From: Brytella acorum
GTDB lineage: Bacteria > Pseudomonadota > Alphaproteobacteria > Acetobacterales > Acetobacteraceae
Direction of reading: 5' to 3'
Length of the DNA stretch: 64,000 nt
NCBI RefSeq assembly: GCF_029309905.1
Contig: NZ_JARBJP010000002.1
Coordinates: 434,001 to 498,000 of the forward strand
Position numbers and translations under genes: made by a program. Below, one piece after another: positions 44,148 to 53,543 of this stretch. Every line of letters starts with the position of its first letter. The stretch's first letter is position 1. Under the pieces are notes generated by a model. The model saw only the letters and a program-made list of their open reading frames with translations. It was not told the DNA's origin and did no database searches.

Positions 44148-45938
44148 ATGCGTCGCCGATTCAACATTCATCTTTTCGATACCGTGGGTGCACGGGTCAT
44201 GGCACTCATTCTGAGTACCACGGTGCCGCTTGCAACGATTGCGGGTCTGCTCGCCTGGCATAGCTATTCTTCCGCGCGTCAGGTCGGAGTTGAACGACTT
44301 GGCGCGGCGACCAGCCAGGCTCGTGACGCGATCCGACAGCAGTTGACGAGCACGGAAACGGCACTCGGCCTTTTTGCGGCCATGGGTATCGAAGAGGGCG
44401 CGATCCCGCACTTTGCCCTCATGCTGCAAACGCTCCTTCCCGAACAATATTGTCTTTTTGCCCTCCTTGATCCGGATGGCCATCCTGTCAGCAGCGTCAC
44501 CCGCAAGGACGGCGACGTCCGCTGTGGCCATGCGGCCCTCTCCTCGGCTCTGCGCGCTTCAGCGTTCAGTGCGGATCCCCCAGGAATCGAATCTGATTTC
44601 CAGCTTCTCGCGAATGAGGACGTGCCTCTGATTCGTGTCGTCTCTCCCACCCGTTACCGGCGAGCCGACGGGAAAGAGATTCAGGGAAGCATCGTGGTGG
44701 TTGAGATGCTCGAACTGCCCCAAGGCGTTTTGGGCGCGACTTCGGGCCCATCCAGTTTGTCCGCACGGGTTTTTGATGGGATGTCCCTGCTCATTGCCTC
44801 GCCCGACGGGGGGTGGGCGCCACTCGTCCTGGGTCGAAGCGTCGCGGCTGCATGGGAACCCGGCGTTCAGGCGCATGTCATGAGTCGCTTGCGGGAGGGA
44901 ATTCTGTCGGCGCATTTTGTGGAGAGCGAAACCTACTATTCGGTAACGCCGCTGTTTCGCGAACTCGTCCTCGTTGCGCGCTCGGGGCGAACCGACGAGG
45001 AAAATCATGGGCTACGTCTTTTTGCCGTGCGCATCCTCCTGATCGTTTCCCTGCTCGCCGTGGAAATTCTTCTGGTTGCCGTGGCGGCTCGCGCCTATCT
45101 CGTGGAACCGCTGGAGAGACTTTCTTTCAGTGTCGCGGAGTGGCGGCGCAGCAATGTGTTTTCAGCCGGGCCGTCCCGTGCCGTGCCCGTTGAAATCAGG
45201 CATCTTCAACGCGCGTTCCGTCGCGCGACCGATCGGCTTTCACGGCATGAGCGCCAATTGCGAAAGGCGGCCCGTTCTCAGGAAGCCCTGATCAGGGAGA
45301 TCCATCACCGCATCAAGAACAACCTGCAGATCGTCGCATCTCTGTTGAATCTCCAGGCCGCGCGTATCAGGGAGCCTGCGGCTCGGCGGGAATTTACCTT
45401 GATCCGCGAGCGTGTGCGCACGTTGGCAACCTTGCATCGCTATCTCTATCCGGAAGGTGGTATCGCGGCGCTCGATATCGGAGGATTTCTGGAAGAACTC
45501 TGCGCTCAGATTTATCTGTCACATAATCTGGCGACGGATGGACGCATAAAACTTCTGCTGGAGGTGGACGCGGTTCCGATTTCTCCGGATCAGGCCGTTC
45601 CGATTTCGCTGATCGTCAGTGAGCTTCTGAACAATGCTCTGAATTTTGCCTTTCCGGAAAACCGCTCTGGCACAGTGCGGGTCTCGTTGAAAAAAAATGA
45701 CGCGAATTGCGAGTTGCGGATCGCAGATGACGGAATCGGCTTCGAGAGCCATGTGGATCGGGACGGTGCCGGACGCGCCGCCGGGCTCGGTCTGCAACTC
45801 GTCCGTGGCTTCGCCAGACAAATGCAGGCGCATGTCGAGATGAACACGGGTGAAGCCGGAACGGAATGTCTCGTAAGGTTTGAACCGGTCCCGGCCCGTC
45901 GACTGGTGGATGATCCCTATGACGAAATGGTCGACTGA
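44148..45938 (+). CDS. Sensor histidine kinase, HisKA_2 type (general stress)
   Basis: Membrane kinase of 596 residues, probable input for PhyR. A first membrane helix (about 15-38) precedes a 250-residue periplasmic sensor region with no family I can name. A second helix (about 288-316) is followed by a HAMP-like linker, the HisKA_2 phosphoacceptor HHRIKNNLQIVASLLNLQA and an ATPase domain with SELLNNALNFAF, ADDGIGF and GLGLQLVRGFA. The HisKA_2 type with HRIKNNLQ fits PhyK/PhyT-group kinases. It follows nepR with a 14-base gap. Confidence 0.9.
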   Translation: MRRRFNIHLFDTVGARVMALILSTTVPLATIAGLLAWHSYSSARQVGVERLGAATSQARDAIRQQLTSTETALGLFAAMGIEEGAIPHFALMLQTLLPEQYCLFALLDPDGHPVSSVTRKDGDVRCGHAALSSALRASAFSADPPGIESDFQLLANEDVPLIRVVSPTRYRRADGKEIQGSIVVVEMLELPQGVLGATSGPSSLSARVFDGMSLLIASPDGGWAPLVLGRSVAAAWEPGVQAHVMSRLREGILSAHFVESETYYSVTPLFRELVLVARSGRTDEENHGLRLFAVRILLIVSLLAVEILLVAVAARAYLVEPLERLSFSVAEWRRSNVFSAGPSRAVPVEIRHLQRAFRRATDRLSRHERQLRKAARSQEALIREIHHRIKNNLQIVASLLNLQAARIREPAARREFTLIRERVRTLATLHRYLYPEGGIAALDIGGFLEELCAQIYLSHNLATDGRIKLLLEVDAVPISPDQAVPISLIVSELLNNALNFAFPENRSGTVRVSLKKNDANCELRIADDGIGFESHVDRDGAGRAAGLGLQLVRGFARQMQAHVEMNTGEAGTECLVRFEPVPARRLVDDPYDEMVD

Positions 45939-46044
45939 GGATTCCGCAGGGTGTGTTATCGAATGGAAACCGTTGGCTAAATGTTCCGCAATGTAGCCCA
46001 AAGGATCTACCTTTTGAGCGGGCTCCCTTCTATATGGCCCCTAC

Positions 46045-47721
46045 ATGAGCGCCGTTGACAAAAAAATAGTGCGCGGCTGGGTCAAGCGCCGGTCCGCAAT
46101 GAGCCGTAAGTCGGCCATGCCCGTCGTGGCATGGGGGCTGATCTCCGTGGCGCTGGGGATCTGGCAGGCATGGCTCGTCGCGAGCCTGCTCGCCGGTTTT
46201 CTGATGGAGCGGCAAGCGTCCGAGGGGCGGGCGATCGTCATACTCGCGCTCGTCATGATCGGCCGGGCGGTCTGCCAATACCTTCAGGAATGCGCCGCCG
46301 CGCAGAGCAGCATCGCAGGACGGCGTCTGTTGCGCCGCGACATGCTCGAAGCCATCATCCGGGTTGGGCCACCGCTTCTGCGTCGTCAGCATAGCGGCGC
46401 GGTAGGGACGCTGATTGTCGATCGCATCGAATGGCTTGATGGTTTTTTCTCCCGCTGGATTCCCGCATCCATGATTGCAATGGCGGGGCCGTGCCTGGTG
46501 ATCGCCGGGCTGGCTTTCCTCAACCCGCGCGCTGCCGTCATTCTTGCTATCTGCGGCTTTATGGTGCCCGTAGCGCAGGCGGTTTTCGGTATCGGCGCCG
46601 CATTGGCGACGCGCCGTCAGGTTCTGGCCATGACGCGCCTGCAGGCCCGCTTTCTGGATCGTTTCCGGGGGATCGCGACCATCGTATTATCCAATGCCAC
46701 GGAACGCGAGGCGTCGGCACTGGCCGATGCGACGGACACCCTGCGGCGCAGGACAATGCGCGTGCTGCGGATCGCTTTCCTGTCTTCGGCCGCCATCGAC
46801 ATTGCGATGGTTGTCGCAATCGTCACGATAGCCGTGATGCAGGGAAGGGCGCTCTACGGCGCGAGCACGCCACTGTCGACGGCAAGGGTTCTGGTCGCGC
46901 TTCTGCTCGTTCCGGAATTTTTTGCACCGCTGCGGGGTCTTGCATTGGCTTATCAGGACCGCGCGCATGCAAGCGGCGCCGGGGAAGCGATGGAAGACCT
47001 TGTCAGCGACGCGGATGTCGCGACTGCCGCTGAAATTCCGGCGCTCAATGGATTGAGCGTCGACGTGCGGGACGTCTCATATGCCTGGAGTGCCGCGCGG
47101 GGACCGGTCTTCGATCATCTCAGCTTTGACGTCGCGTCGGGTGACGTCCTGGTTCTGGATGGTCGTTCGGGAGCCGGGAAATCGACGCTGATCGAGTTGC
47201 TGATGGGTTTCGTGCGTCCACAAGAGGGGCGGATCCTGTTCAACGGCATCGACATCGCCGCGGTTTCTTCACGTGACATTGCGGAACGTCTGACGTGGAT
47301 CGGGCAACGCCCGGTTATTTTTGCAGGGTCTCTACGCGAGAATATTGTATTTTCCAGACCGTCCGCCACGGAAGCCGAACTGGCCGCCGCGGTCAGGGCC
47401 GCCGCGATCGATACCTTCGTGACAGACTTCCCGGATGGTCTGGATACGGTGGTCGGAGAAGGCGGCTTCGGCCTGTCCGGTGGTCAGGCGCAGCGTATCG
47501 CCATCGCACGTGCGTTTCTCAAGGATGCGCCGCTTCTTCTGCTGGATGAGCCAACCGCGCATCTTGATCCGGCGACCGAGCGCGCCATCATCGCGGCACT
47601 GCGGGAACTCGTGAAAGGGCGCACCGTCGTGCTTTGCAGTCACTCGGAAGCGATACGGGATCTCGGGACGAAGCGGCTCATCCTTCCGACCGGCGAAGAG
47701 TTGCGGGAGAGTGTATCGTGA
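46045..47721 (+). CDS. cydD: Thiol reductant ABC exporter, CydD subunit
   Basis: One half of the heterodimeric CydDC exporter of glutathione/cysteine to the periplasm, needed to assemble cytochrome bd oxidase. 558 residues: six membrane helices (about 25-300), then an ATPase domain with Walker A LDGRSGAGKSTLIELL, signature FGLSGGQAQRIAIARAF and Walker B LLLLDEPTAHLD. The early segment RRSAMSRKSAMPVVAWGLISV fits CydD. It overlaps cydC in GTGA. cydAB is not within this window. Confidence 0.92.
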   Translation: MSAVDKKIVRGWVKRRSAMSRKSAMPVVAWGLISVALGIWQAWLVASLLAGFLMERQASEGRAIVILALVMIGRAVCQYLQECAAAQSSIAGRRLLRRDMLEAIIRVGPPLLRRQHSGAVGTLIVDRIEWLDGFFSRWIPASMIAMAGPCLVIAGLAFLNPRAAVILAICGFMVPVAQAVFGIGAALATRRQVLAMTRLQARFLDRFRGIATIVLSNATEREASALADATDTLRRRTMRVLRIAFLSSAAIDIAMVVAIVTIAVMQGRALYGASTPLSTARVLVALLLVPEFFAPLRGLALAYQDRAHASGAGEAMEDLVSDADVATAAEIPALNGLSVDVRDVSYAWSAARGPVFDHLSFDVASGDVLVLDGRSGAGKSTLIELLMGFVRPQEGRILFNGIDIAAVSSRDIAERLTWIGQRPVIFAGSLRENIVFSRPSATEAELAAAVRAAAIDTFVTDFPDGLDTVVGEGGFGLSGGQAQRIAIARAFLKDAPLLLLDEPTAHLDPATERAIIAALRELVKGRTVVLCSHSEAIRDLGTKRLILPTGEELRESVS

Positions 47722-49418
47722 GCGCGACACGCGACGAACGGCAGACCCACACGCGCTTGCCGCATCACTCGGTTGCGACCGCACTCGGGGAAATTCTTTC
47801 TGTCTGGCGGCCATGGAGCACGCGGCTGCTATGCGGTGGTCTGCTTTCCATTTTGGCCTTGTTTTCAGGGCTGGCCCTCATGGGCGCTGCGGGTCTGCGT
47901 GTTTCCGCATTCGCGACCGGGGTGGGGCTGGCGATCGGCTATGTCGTGCTGCGTCTTGCGGGTGTGGGGCGCATCATCCTGCGCTACGCAGAGCGTCTTT
48001 TCGCGCATGACGCTATGTTTCGGGCACTGGCGGGACTGCGCGTCTGGTTCTTTCGCAAACTCGCCCATGGCGCGGCCGCGGGTATTGGTTTCCGTCGGTC
48101 GGGAGATCTGCTTTCCCGCCTCGTGCGCGACGTCGATACGCTGGACAATCTCTATCTGAGGATCGCCCTGCCGTTCCTTGGGGCCGTTGCGGCGATGCCG
48201 GTTCTGCTGATTGTGGGCTGGCACGCCTCTCCACAGCTTGGCGTCACGTTACTGGTGATTTTTCTGATGGTCGCGGTGCTTCTTCCCGTGATCGCGGCAC
48301 GGATCGCAAGACCGGCCGGAGCCGAGATTTCGGAGGCTGAGGCCGATCTTCGTGTCGCCGCGCTCGATTTCGCGTCAGGGATGCGGGAAGCCCGGGCATT
48401 TGGCGCCGAGCCGCGTCTGGTCGATCGGATTCTGGCCAGGCAGGACGTCCTTTATCGCACACAGTGGCATCATGCCCGACGACAGGCGGCGGCCGGGGCT
48501 TCCGCGTTTCTCTGGGGGCAGATTGCGGTTCTCGTGATCGTCTGCGCCATGGCGGGGCGGGTATTCGGCGGTGTGCCAGCCTTGAACGGTGTGGTCGTCC
48601 TGTTCGTGACCGTGACCGCCTTCGAGGGAGCCATGGGGCTGACCCGCGCCGGGGTGCTTGCAGCCAAGGTCGGACACGCGGCGCAGCGCGTGACGGCCGT
48701 TGCTGACGAAGCTCCTCTGGCCACTGATGGAACCCAGGAGGCGCCACGCGATGGGGACGTGGTTCTCGAAAACGTTTCATTTGCATGGAGCGGGAAAAGT
48801 CGAGCGGTTCTGGACGGTCTCAGCATGACGATAAGACGGGGGGAGCGGGTGGCGCTTCTCGGTCCGTCCGGTATCGGGAAATCCACTTTGGCGGCTCTGC
48901 TGCTCAAAGTTGTGGAGCCCGACGAGGGGCGGATCACTTTTGGCGGAGCCGATCTGAGAACCCTGACGTCAGACAGTCTGCGCGCCCGGATCGGGTGGCT
49001 CTCGCAGTCGACACATCTGTTTGACGATACCATTCGCGCCAATCTGTTGCTGGCGACGCCTGATGCGCCGGAGTCTGCCCTTTGGAAAGCGCTGGATGAG
49101 GCGGAAATCGGCGACTTCGTTCGTAACCTTCCCGACGGACTTGATAGCTGGGTGGGAGAAGGGGGCGCGAAAGTCTCGGGAGGCCAGGCGCGTCGCATCG
49201 CTCTTGCGCGCGTTCTGCTGACCAACGCGCCGCTGCTGGTCCTTGACGAACCGGCGACGGGGCTGGATGCCGAGACCGAGCGTGCCTTCCTTGCGACATT
49301 GAATGAAACTTCGCGTGGTCGAACAGTTCTTTTGATCGCGCATCGTCTGCTTGGCGTGGAGCAGTTCGATCAGGTGTGGCGTCTGAACGGCGGTAAAGTC
49401 GAGGCGGCGCCCGTCTGA
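47718..49418 (+). CDS. cydC: Thiol reductant ABC exporter, CydC subunit
   Basis: Second half of CydDC, 566 residues from the GTG at 47718, which overlaps the cydD stop. The membrane domain starts VWRPWSTRLLCGGLLSILALFSGLALMGAAG, followed by the CydC-type stretch GVGRIILRYAERLFAHDAMFRAL. The ATPase domain has LLGPSGIGKSTLAALLL, KVSGGQARRIALARVLL and LLVLDEPATGLD. Translational coupling with cydD fits a 1:1 complex. Confidence 0.92.
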   Translation: MSATRDERQTHTRLPHHSVATALGEILSVWRPWSTRLLCGGLLSILALFSGLALMGAAGLRVSAFATGVGLAIGYVVLRLAGVGRIILRYAERLFAHDAMFRALAGLRVWFFRKLAHGAAAGIGFRRSGDLLSRLVRDVDTLDNLYLRIALPFLGAVAAMPVLLIVGWHASPQLGVTLLVIFLMVAVLLPVIAARIARPAGAEISEAEADLRVAALDFASGMREARAFGAEPRLVDRILARQDVLYRTQWHHARRQAAAGASAFLWGQIAVLVIVCAMAGRVFGGVPALNGVVVLFVTVTAFEGAMGLTRAGVLAAKVGHAAQRVTAVADEAPLATDGTQEAPRDGDVVLENVSFAWSGKSRAVLDGLSMTIRRGERVALLGPSGIGKSTLAALLLKVVEPDEGRITFGGADLRTLTSDSLRARIGWLSQSTHLFDDTIRANLLLATPDAPESALWKALDEAEIGDFVRNLPDGLDSWVGEGGAKVSGGQARRIALARVLLTNAPLLVLDEPATGLDAETERAFLATLNETSRGRTVLLIAHRLLGVEQFDQVWRLNGGKVEAAPV

Positions 49419-49541
49419 ACGCATGATAGATGACGGCGCGATCGCGTCATGATGTTGACGTCTCGCACGCGGCGCGGCACGAACAGCATTTCGCGGAGAA
49501 CTCCCTTCGCGGTACAGAACGAAGACGAGAAAGGTATACCG

Positions 49542-49940
49542 ATGCGTCGCGCCTCATTGTTCCTGTCCTTTTCGGTTGCGGCGCTGCTCGGTGCATGTGC
49601 CAATTCAACGGATCGGGATCGCTATCCGGTTTTTTTTGCTGCCGGTTCGACTGAATTGTCACCCGTCGCCCAGCAGATTATTGGGCGTGCTGCGCAGGAC
49701 GCCAGGAATTCCCACGCTTCGGTTGTCGAGGTCGTTGGGCATGCCGCAGCACATGGCACCAACCTCTCGGCGGATGAGCAACTGGCTATAAATCGCGCCA
49801 AGGCGGTTGCGGATGCTCTTGCGACGGATGGCGTGGGGACTGCGAAAATCACGCAGTTCGCTCGCGCCCCTGCCAACAATCAGGATGCGGCCGTTGCAGC
49901 ACGGCGTGTATCGATCGAGATCGATCCCGGCACTCCGTGA
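49542..49940 (+). CDS. OmpA-family lipoprotein
   Basis: A 132-residue protein with a lipoprotein signal (MRRASLFLSFSVAALLGAC). After the cysteine follows an OmpA-like domain: YPVFFAAGSTELSPVAQQII, a middle strand EVVGHAAAHG, and the INRAKAVADALATDGV helix. Probably an outer-membrane lipoprotein that binds peptidoglycan, though the usual peptidoglycan-binding aspartate/arginine pair is only partly recognisable. AAGG lies upstream of ATG 49542. Its stop overlaps the recQ start codon. Confidence 0.85.
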   Translation: MRRASLFLSFSVAALLGACANSTDRDRYPVFFAAGSTELSPVAQQIIGRAAQDARNSHASVVEVVGHAAAHGTNLSADEQLAINRAKAVADALATDGVGTAKITQFARAPANNQDAAVAARRVSIEIDPGTP

Positions 49941-51793
49941 CGTTATCCGAGCCTGAAGTCACCGATCAGGATGAAACCGCGCCGCTGATTTCAGGCGCGC
50001 GATCACCCGAAGCGGTGCTTCACGAGGTTTTTGGCTTTTCGTCGTTTCGTGGTCTTCAGGCGGAGGCGGTCCAAACCGTCATGCGGGGCGAGGACGTTCT
50101 CGTTCTTATGCCGACTGGCGGCGGCAAGAGCCTTTGTTATCAGGTTCCGGCCTTATGTCGTGAGGGGATGGGGCTCGTCGTGTCGCCTTTGATCGCCCTT
50201 ATGGACGATCAGGTGGCGGCCCTCCGACAGCTTGGGGTGAACGCTGCCGCGTTGCATTCCGAACTCGAACCGGACGAACTGGCGCGGATACGCGCTGATC
50301 TTTCGTCCGGTGATCTTGATATTCTTTATATCTCGCCCGAACGTCTGCTTTCGCCGGGAACGACCCGGTATCTCGCACAGCGGCGTATTTCCGTCATCGC
50401 CATCGATGAGGCGCATTGCATTTCCGCCTGGGGCCACGAATTCCGACCGGAATATCGGGCGCTGGCCTCGCTGCCCGAACTTTTCCCGCGCGTTCCACGC
50501 ATCGCTCTGACGGCGACCGCGGATCCACGCACGCGCAATGATATTCTGATGGCGCTCGGCATGCCCCAGGCCCGTCAGCTGATCGCGAGTTTTCATCGGC
50601 CCAATCTCTTCATCGCTGCGCGCCCCAAAATGCAGGAGATGCGCCAACTCGAAGAGGCGCTGGCCCGTTTCGGCGACGCGGCATCGATTGTTTATTGCGG
50701 GAGCCGCAACAAGACCGAACGTGTCGCCAAGGGGCTGAATGACCGCGGCATTACGGCGCTGCCTTTCCACGCGGGGTTGGCGCCACAGGAAAAGCGCGCG
50801 GCCCTGTTACGCTTTCGTCGTGGCGAACCGCTGGTGATCGTTGCCACGATCGCGTTCGGCATGGGTATCGATCGGCCCGATGTGCGCTGCGTCGTGCATC
50901 TCGATATGCCAGCCTCTCCCGAAGCTTATTACCAGCAGATCGGGCGTGCGGGACGAGATGGCCAGCCTGCCAATACGCTTCTGCTATACGGTGGTGAAGA
51001 TATCGCACGGGCACGTTACTGGCTGGAGCAGTCCAGCGCGCCGGAAGCTGAAAAGCGCGTGATGCAGGCGCGACTGGAAAGCATGATTTCGCTGTCTGAA
51101 GCCGTCTCCTGCCGAACACAGGCTTTGCTGGCCTGTTTCGGCGAACATCTCGAACAGCCTTGCGGGCATTGCGACAACTGCCTTCATCCGGTCTCGACGT
51201 TCGACGGAACGGACGCTGCCCGGAAAGCGCTGTCCGCGGTCTATCGCACCGGTCAGAATTTCGGCGCGGTTCATATCACTGCGGTTTTACGTGGGAAGGT
51301 GACGGAAGGAGTGAGCAGACATGCTCACCAGCACCTCTCCGTGTTCGGCCTGGGGAAAGAACATAGTGACGCCTGGTGGCGCGCGGTCATCCGTCAATTG
51401 ATCGCGCGCGGCGCTTTGCGCACGAGCGGGGAGCATGGCGGCCTCGGACTGGTCAATGAAGTTGCAAGGCCGATCCTGCGCGGCGAGATCAAAGTCGAGC
51501 TGCGCCAGGATCCGACAGTCAGTCTTCGGGAAGAAGGCAAGGGCAATGCGGCGGAAACATTGATCGGCCCGGCGAAATCACGTTTCGACGCGTTGAAGGA
51601 ATGGCGACGCACGGAGGCGCGGGAACAGGAGATTCCGCCTTATGTCATTTTCCACGATTCGGTTCTTCGAGAGATCGCGAGTGACGCGCCCTCTTCTCTG
51701 GAAGCGCTGGGACGGATCAAGGGCGTGGGCGGCTCCAAGCTCACACGATATGGCCAAGCGGTGCTGGAAACTCTGGCCGCGAAGGGCTCCTGA
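49937..51793 (+). CDS. recQ: ATP-dependent DNA helicase RecQ
   Basis: SF2 3'-5' helicase of 618 residues for recombination repair. Motifs: QAEAVQTVMRGEDVLVLMPTGGGKSLCYQ (Walker A), IDEAHCISAWGHEFRP (DEAH box and aromatic loop), ALTATADPRTR, and GMGIDRPDVRCVVH. The RecQ zinc site is complete: CRTQALLACFGEH then CGHCDNC. The winged-helix RQC region follows, and the HRDC domain closes the protein (PPYVIFHDSVLREIA, GRIKGVGGSKL). The start is GTG 49937, overlapping the ompA-like stop (GTGA); no closer ATG exists before the conserved start. Confidence 0.95.
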   Translation: MTLSEPEVTDQDETAPLISGARSPEAVLHEVFGFSSFRGLQAEAVQTVMRGEDVLVLMPTGGGKSLCYQVPALCREGMGLVVSPLIALMDDQVAALRQLGVNAAALHSELEPDELARIRADLSSGDLDILYISPERLLSPGTTRYLAQRRISVIAIDEAHCISAWGHEFRPEYRALASLPELFPRVPRIALTATADPRTRNDILMALGMPQARQLIASFHRPNLFIAARPKMQEMRQLEEALARFGDAASIVYCGSRNKTERVAKGLNDRGITALPFHAGLAPQEKRAALLRFRRGEPLVIVATIAFGMGIDRPDVRCVVHLDMPASPEAYYQQIGRAGRDGQPANTLLLYGGEDIARARYWLEQSSAPEAEKRVMQARLESMISLSEAVSCRTQALLACFGEHLEQPCGHCDNCLHPVSTFDGTDAARKALSAVYRTGQNFGAVHITAVLRGKVTEGVSRHAHQHLSVFGLGKEHSDAWWRAVIRQLIARGALRTSGEHGGLGLVNEVARPILRGEIKVELRQDPTVSLREEGKGNAAETLIGPAKSRFDALKEWRRTEAREQEIPPYVIFHDSVLREIASDAPSSLEALGRIKGVGGSKLTRYGQAVLETLAAKGS

Positions 51794-51834
51794 AGCCTCA
51801 AGGGCCGTGAGGCGCGAACTCCGCTGTCGTTCTC

Positions 51835-52407
51835 TCAGTTCGCGGGAAGTTCGACCGACGGAGCGTGGATCGGGAATTCGACGACTTTGGATGATCCGCC
51901 GAGGAATGTGAACGTGACAGGAACCTCGTCACCGGTTTTGAGACCACTTTTCGTGTGCAGGCAGACGAGATGATAGCCGCCTTCAGGAAAATCCATTGTC
52001 GATTGTCGCGGCAGCGCCAGGCGTGTGAACAGGCCGCTGGTGTAGTCCGTCGACTCCTGGTCGGAATGCCGGGCAATGAACTGATCGCATGCCGGAGACG
52101 TCACGCCTGTCAGGAGGTGATTTTGCATGCCGTTATTTGTAATGGTGAAATAGCCGACTCCAAGATCCGGATTGGAAGTATCGTAGCGCATCCATCCTTT
52201 GACGGAGATATCCGCAGCCGCGTTGTTCTGATCCGCCTCCGCGGCTGCCGTCGCCCGATTCCCGATCGCTGGCGCGGACACGTCCTGGGCTTGGCTTTCC
52301 GGCATCCCGGCGTGCGCGAATATACAGAGACCCAAAAAGGCGGCGCGCGCTTTCCATCGCCGAGAACCTTGCGTTCCGTTCACCGATAGGCTCCTTACTC
52401 TCACCAT
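51835..52407 (-). CDS. PCu(A)C-like periplasmic protein (DUF461), altered copper site
   Basis: A 190-residue protein with an N-terminal hydrophobic segment ending near SQAQD, so probably exported. The fold is that of PCuAC copper chaperones: [62 protein letters not shown] and [10 protein letters not shown]. In the classical H/M...M...HxM copper motif the first His (RHSDQ) and the second (YHL) remain, but the methionines are replaced and two cysteines (SPAC and LVC) appear. Copper delivery is therefore uncertain. It is antisense to the recQ-nrdR direction. Confidence 0.78.
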   Translation of the reverse strand: MVRVRSLSVNGTQGSRRWKARAAFLGLCIFAHAGMPESQAQDVSAPAIGNRATAAAEADQNNAAADISVKGWMRYDTSNPDLGVGYFTITNNGMQNHLLTGVTSPACDQFIARHSDQESTDYTSGLFTRLALPRQSTMDFPEGGYHLVCLHTKSGLKTGDEVPVTFTFLGGSSKVVEFPIHAPSVELPAN

Positions 52408-52484
52408 TCTTATTCCATGCGTGGCGCGCTGGTCCGGTCCTGTGGTTTCCCCGGATATTGCGGCGCCTTCGTCCGAGGCAAACG

Positions 52485-52982
52485 ATGCACTGTCCCTTCT
52501 GCGGCCATGAAGATACCCAGGTCAAGGACAGCCGATCAACCGAAGACGGTGTGGCCATACGTCGTCGGCGCGTGTGCGGCGCCTGCGGTCAGCGGTTTAC
52601 GACGATTGAACGGGTGCAGCTGCGGGAGCTCGTTGTCACGAAGATGGATGGACGTCGGGTGCCGTTTGATCGCGACAAGCTGGCACGCTCCATCCGCGTG
52701 GCATTGCGCAAGCGTCCGGTCGATGATGACGCGCAGGAGCGCATCGTCAACGGGCTCGTCCGCCAGCTTGAGGCGTCCGGTGACGGAGAAATCGCGAGCG
52801 ATCGGATCGGCCGGCTGGCGATGGATGCGCTGCGGCGGGTCGACGATGTCGCCTATGTGCGCTTCGCCAGTGTCTACCGCGATTTCAGGGAGGTCGCTGC
52901 GTTTTCCCAGCTTTTGACGGATATGAAGCCCGGCGACGAAGGGCTGGAGGGATTGCCGTCGCGCGAGCGGACGGAGAAATAG
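52485..52982 (+). CDS. nrdR: Transcriptional repressor NrdR
   Basis: Represses ribonucleotide reductase genes according to ATP/dATP level. 165 residues. It starts with a zinc ribbon, [17 protein letters not shown] with [13 protein letters not shown], and the ATP-cone follows ([22 protein letters not shown] and the helix [14 protein letters not shown]). ATG 52485 has GAGG 7 bases upstream. The NrdR-NusB-ThiL order is common in Proteobacteria (with ribD/ribH often between, absent here). Confidence 0.97.
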   Translation: MHCPFCGHEDTQVKDSRSTEDGVAIRRRRVCGACGQRFTTIERVQLRELVVTKMDGRRVPFDRDKLARSIRVALRKRPVDDDAQERIVNGLVRQLEASGDGEIASDRIGRLAMDALRRVDDVAYVRFASVYRDFREVAAFSQLLTDMKPGDEGLEGLPSRERTEK

Positions 52983-53063
52983 CGCGATCACGATGTGTCC
53001 GTCCGTGATAGGGGAGGCGCATCGCACTTTATGCCGGGATTTTTGTGCCCGAAAGGAAGACAG

Positions 53064-53543
53064 ATGACTGAGACACTCGAAAGCGCGCCGAAGCGTTCGA
53101 GAACACTTGCGCGTGTTGCCGCCGTACAGGCGCTTTTCCAGTGCGAGCAGAACGGGGACAATCCTGAAGCCGTCGTACAGCAGTTTGTTCGTCATCGTCT
53201 CGAGACGCGGGCCGATGCGACCTTCGAGGAAGGTCAGGTTCCGGATGCGGACCGCCGTCTTTTCGAGGAGATCGTCAAAGGCGCGACCCAAGGTCAGGAC
53301 CGTATCGATCAGGCTCTGGTTGAGATCCTCCCCGCAAACTGGCCGATGGAACGTCTTGATTCCGTTCTGCGCGCCCTTCTGCGTGCGGGCGCCTTCGAAC
53401 TCGAAGGAGACGTGCCAGCGGGCGTGATCATCAACGAATATCTCGATGTCGCGCATGGATTTTTTTCGGGTGACGAGCCGCGCATGGTCAATGGCGTTCT
53501 GGATACGCTGGCTCAGCGCAAGGCGAGCACGAGCCCCGCGTGA
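53064..53543 (+). CDS. nusB: Transcription antitermination protein NusB
   Basis: Binds boxA RNA with NusE for rRNA antitermination. 159 residues. ARVAAVQALFQCEQNG and the helix AGAFELEGDVPAGVIINEYLDVAHGFFSGDEPRMVNGVLD are family signatures. Start ATG 53064 has AAGGAAG upstream. The end overlaps thiL in GTGA, so both are translated together. Confidence 0.96.
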   Translation: MTETLESAPKRSRTLARVAAVQALFQCEQNGDNPEAVVQQFVRHRLETRADATFEEGQVPDADRRLFEEIVKGATQGQDRIDQALVEILPANWPMERLDSVLRALLRAGAFELEGDVPAGVIINEYLDVAHGFFSGDEPRMVNGVLDTLAQRKASTSPA

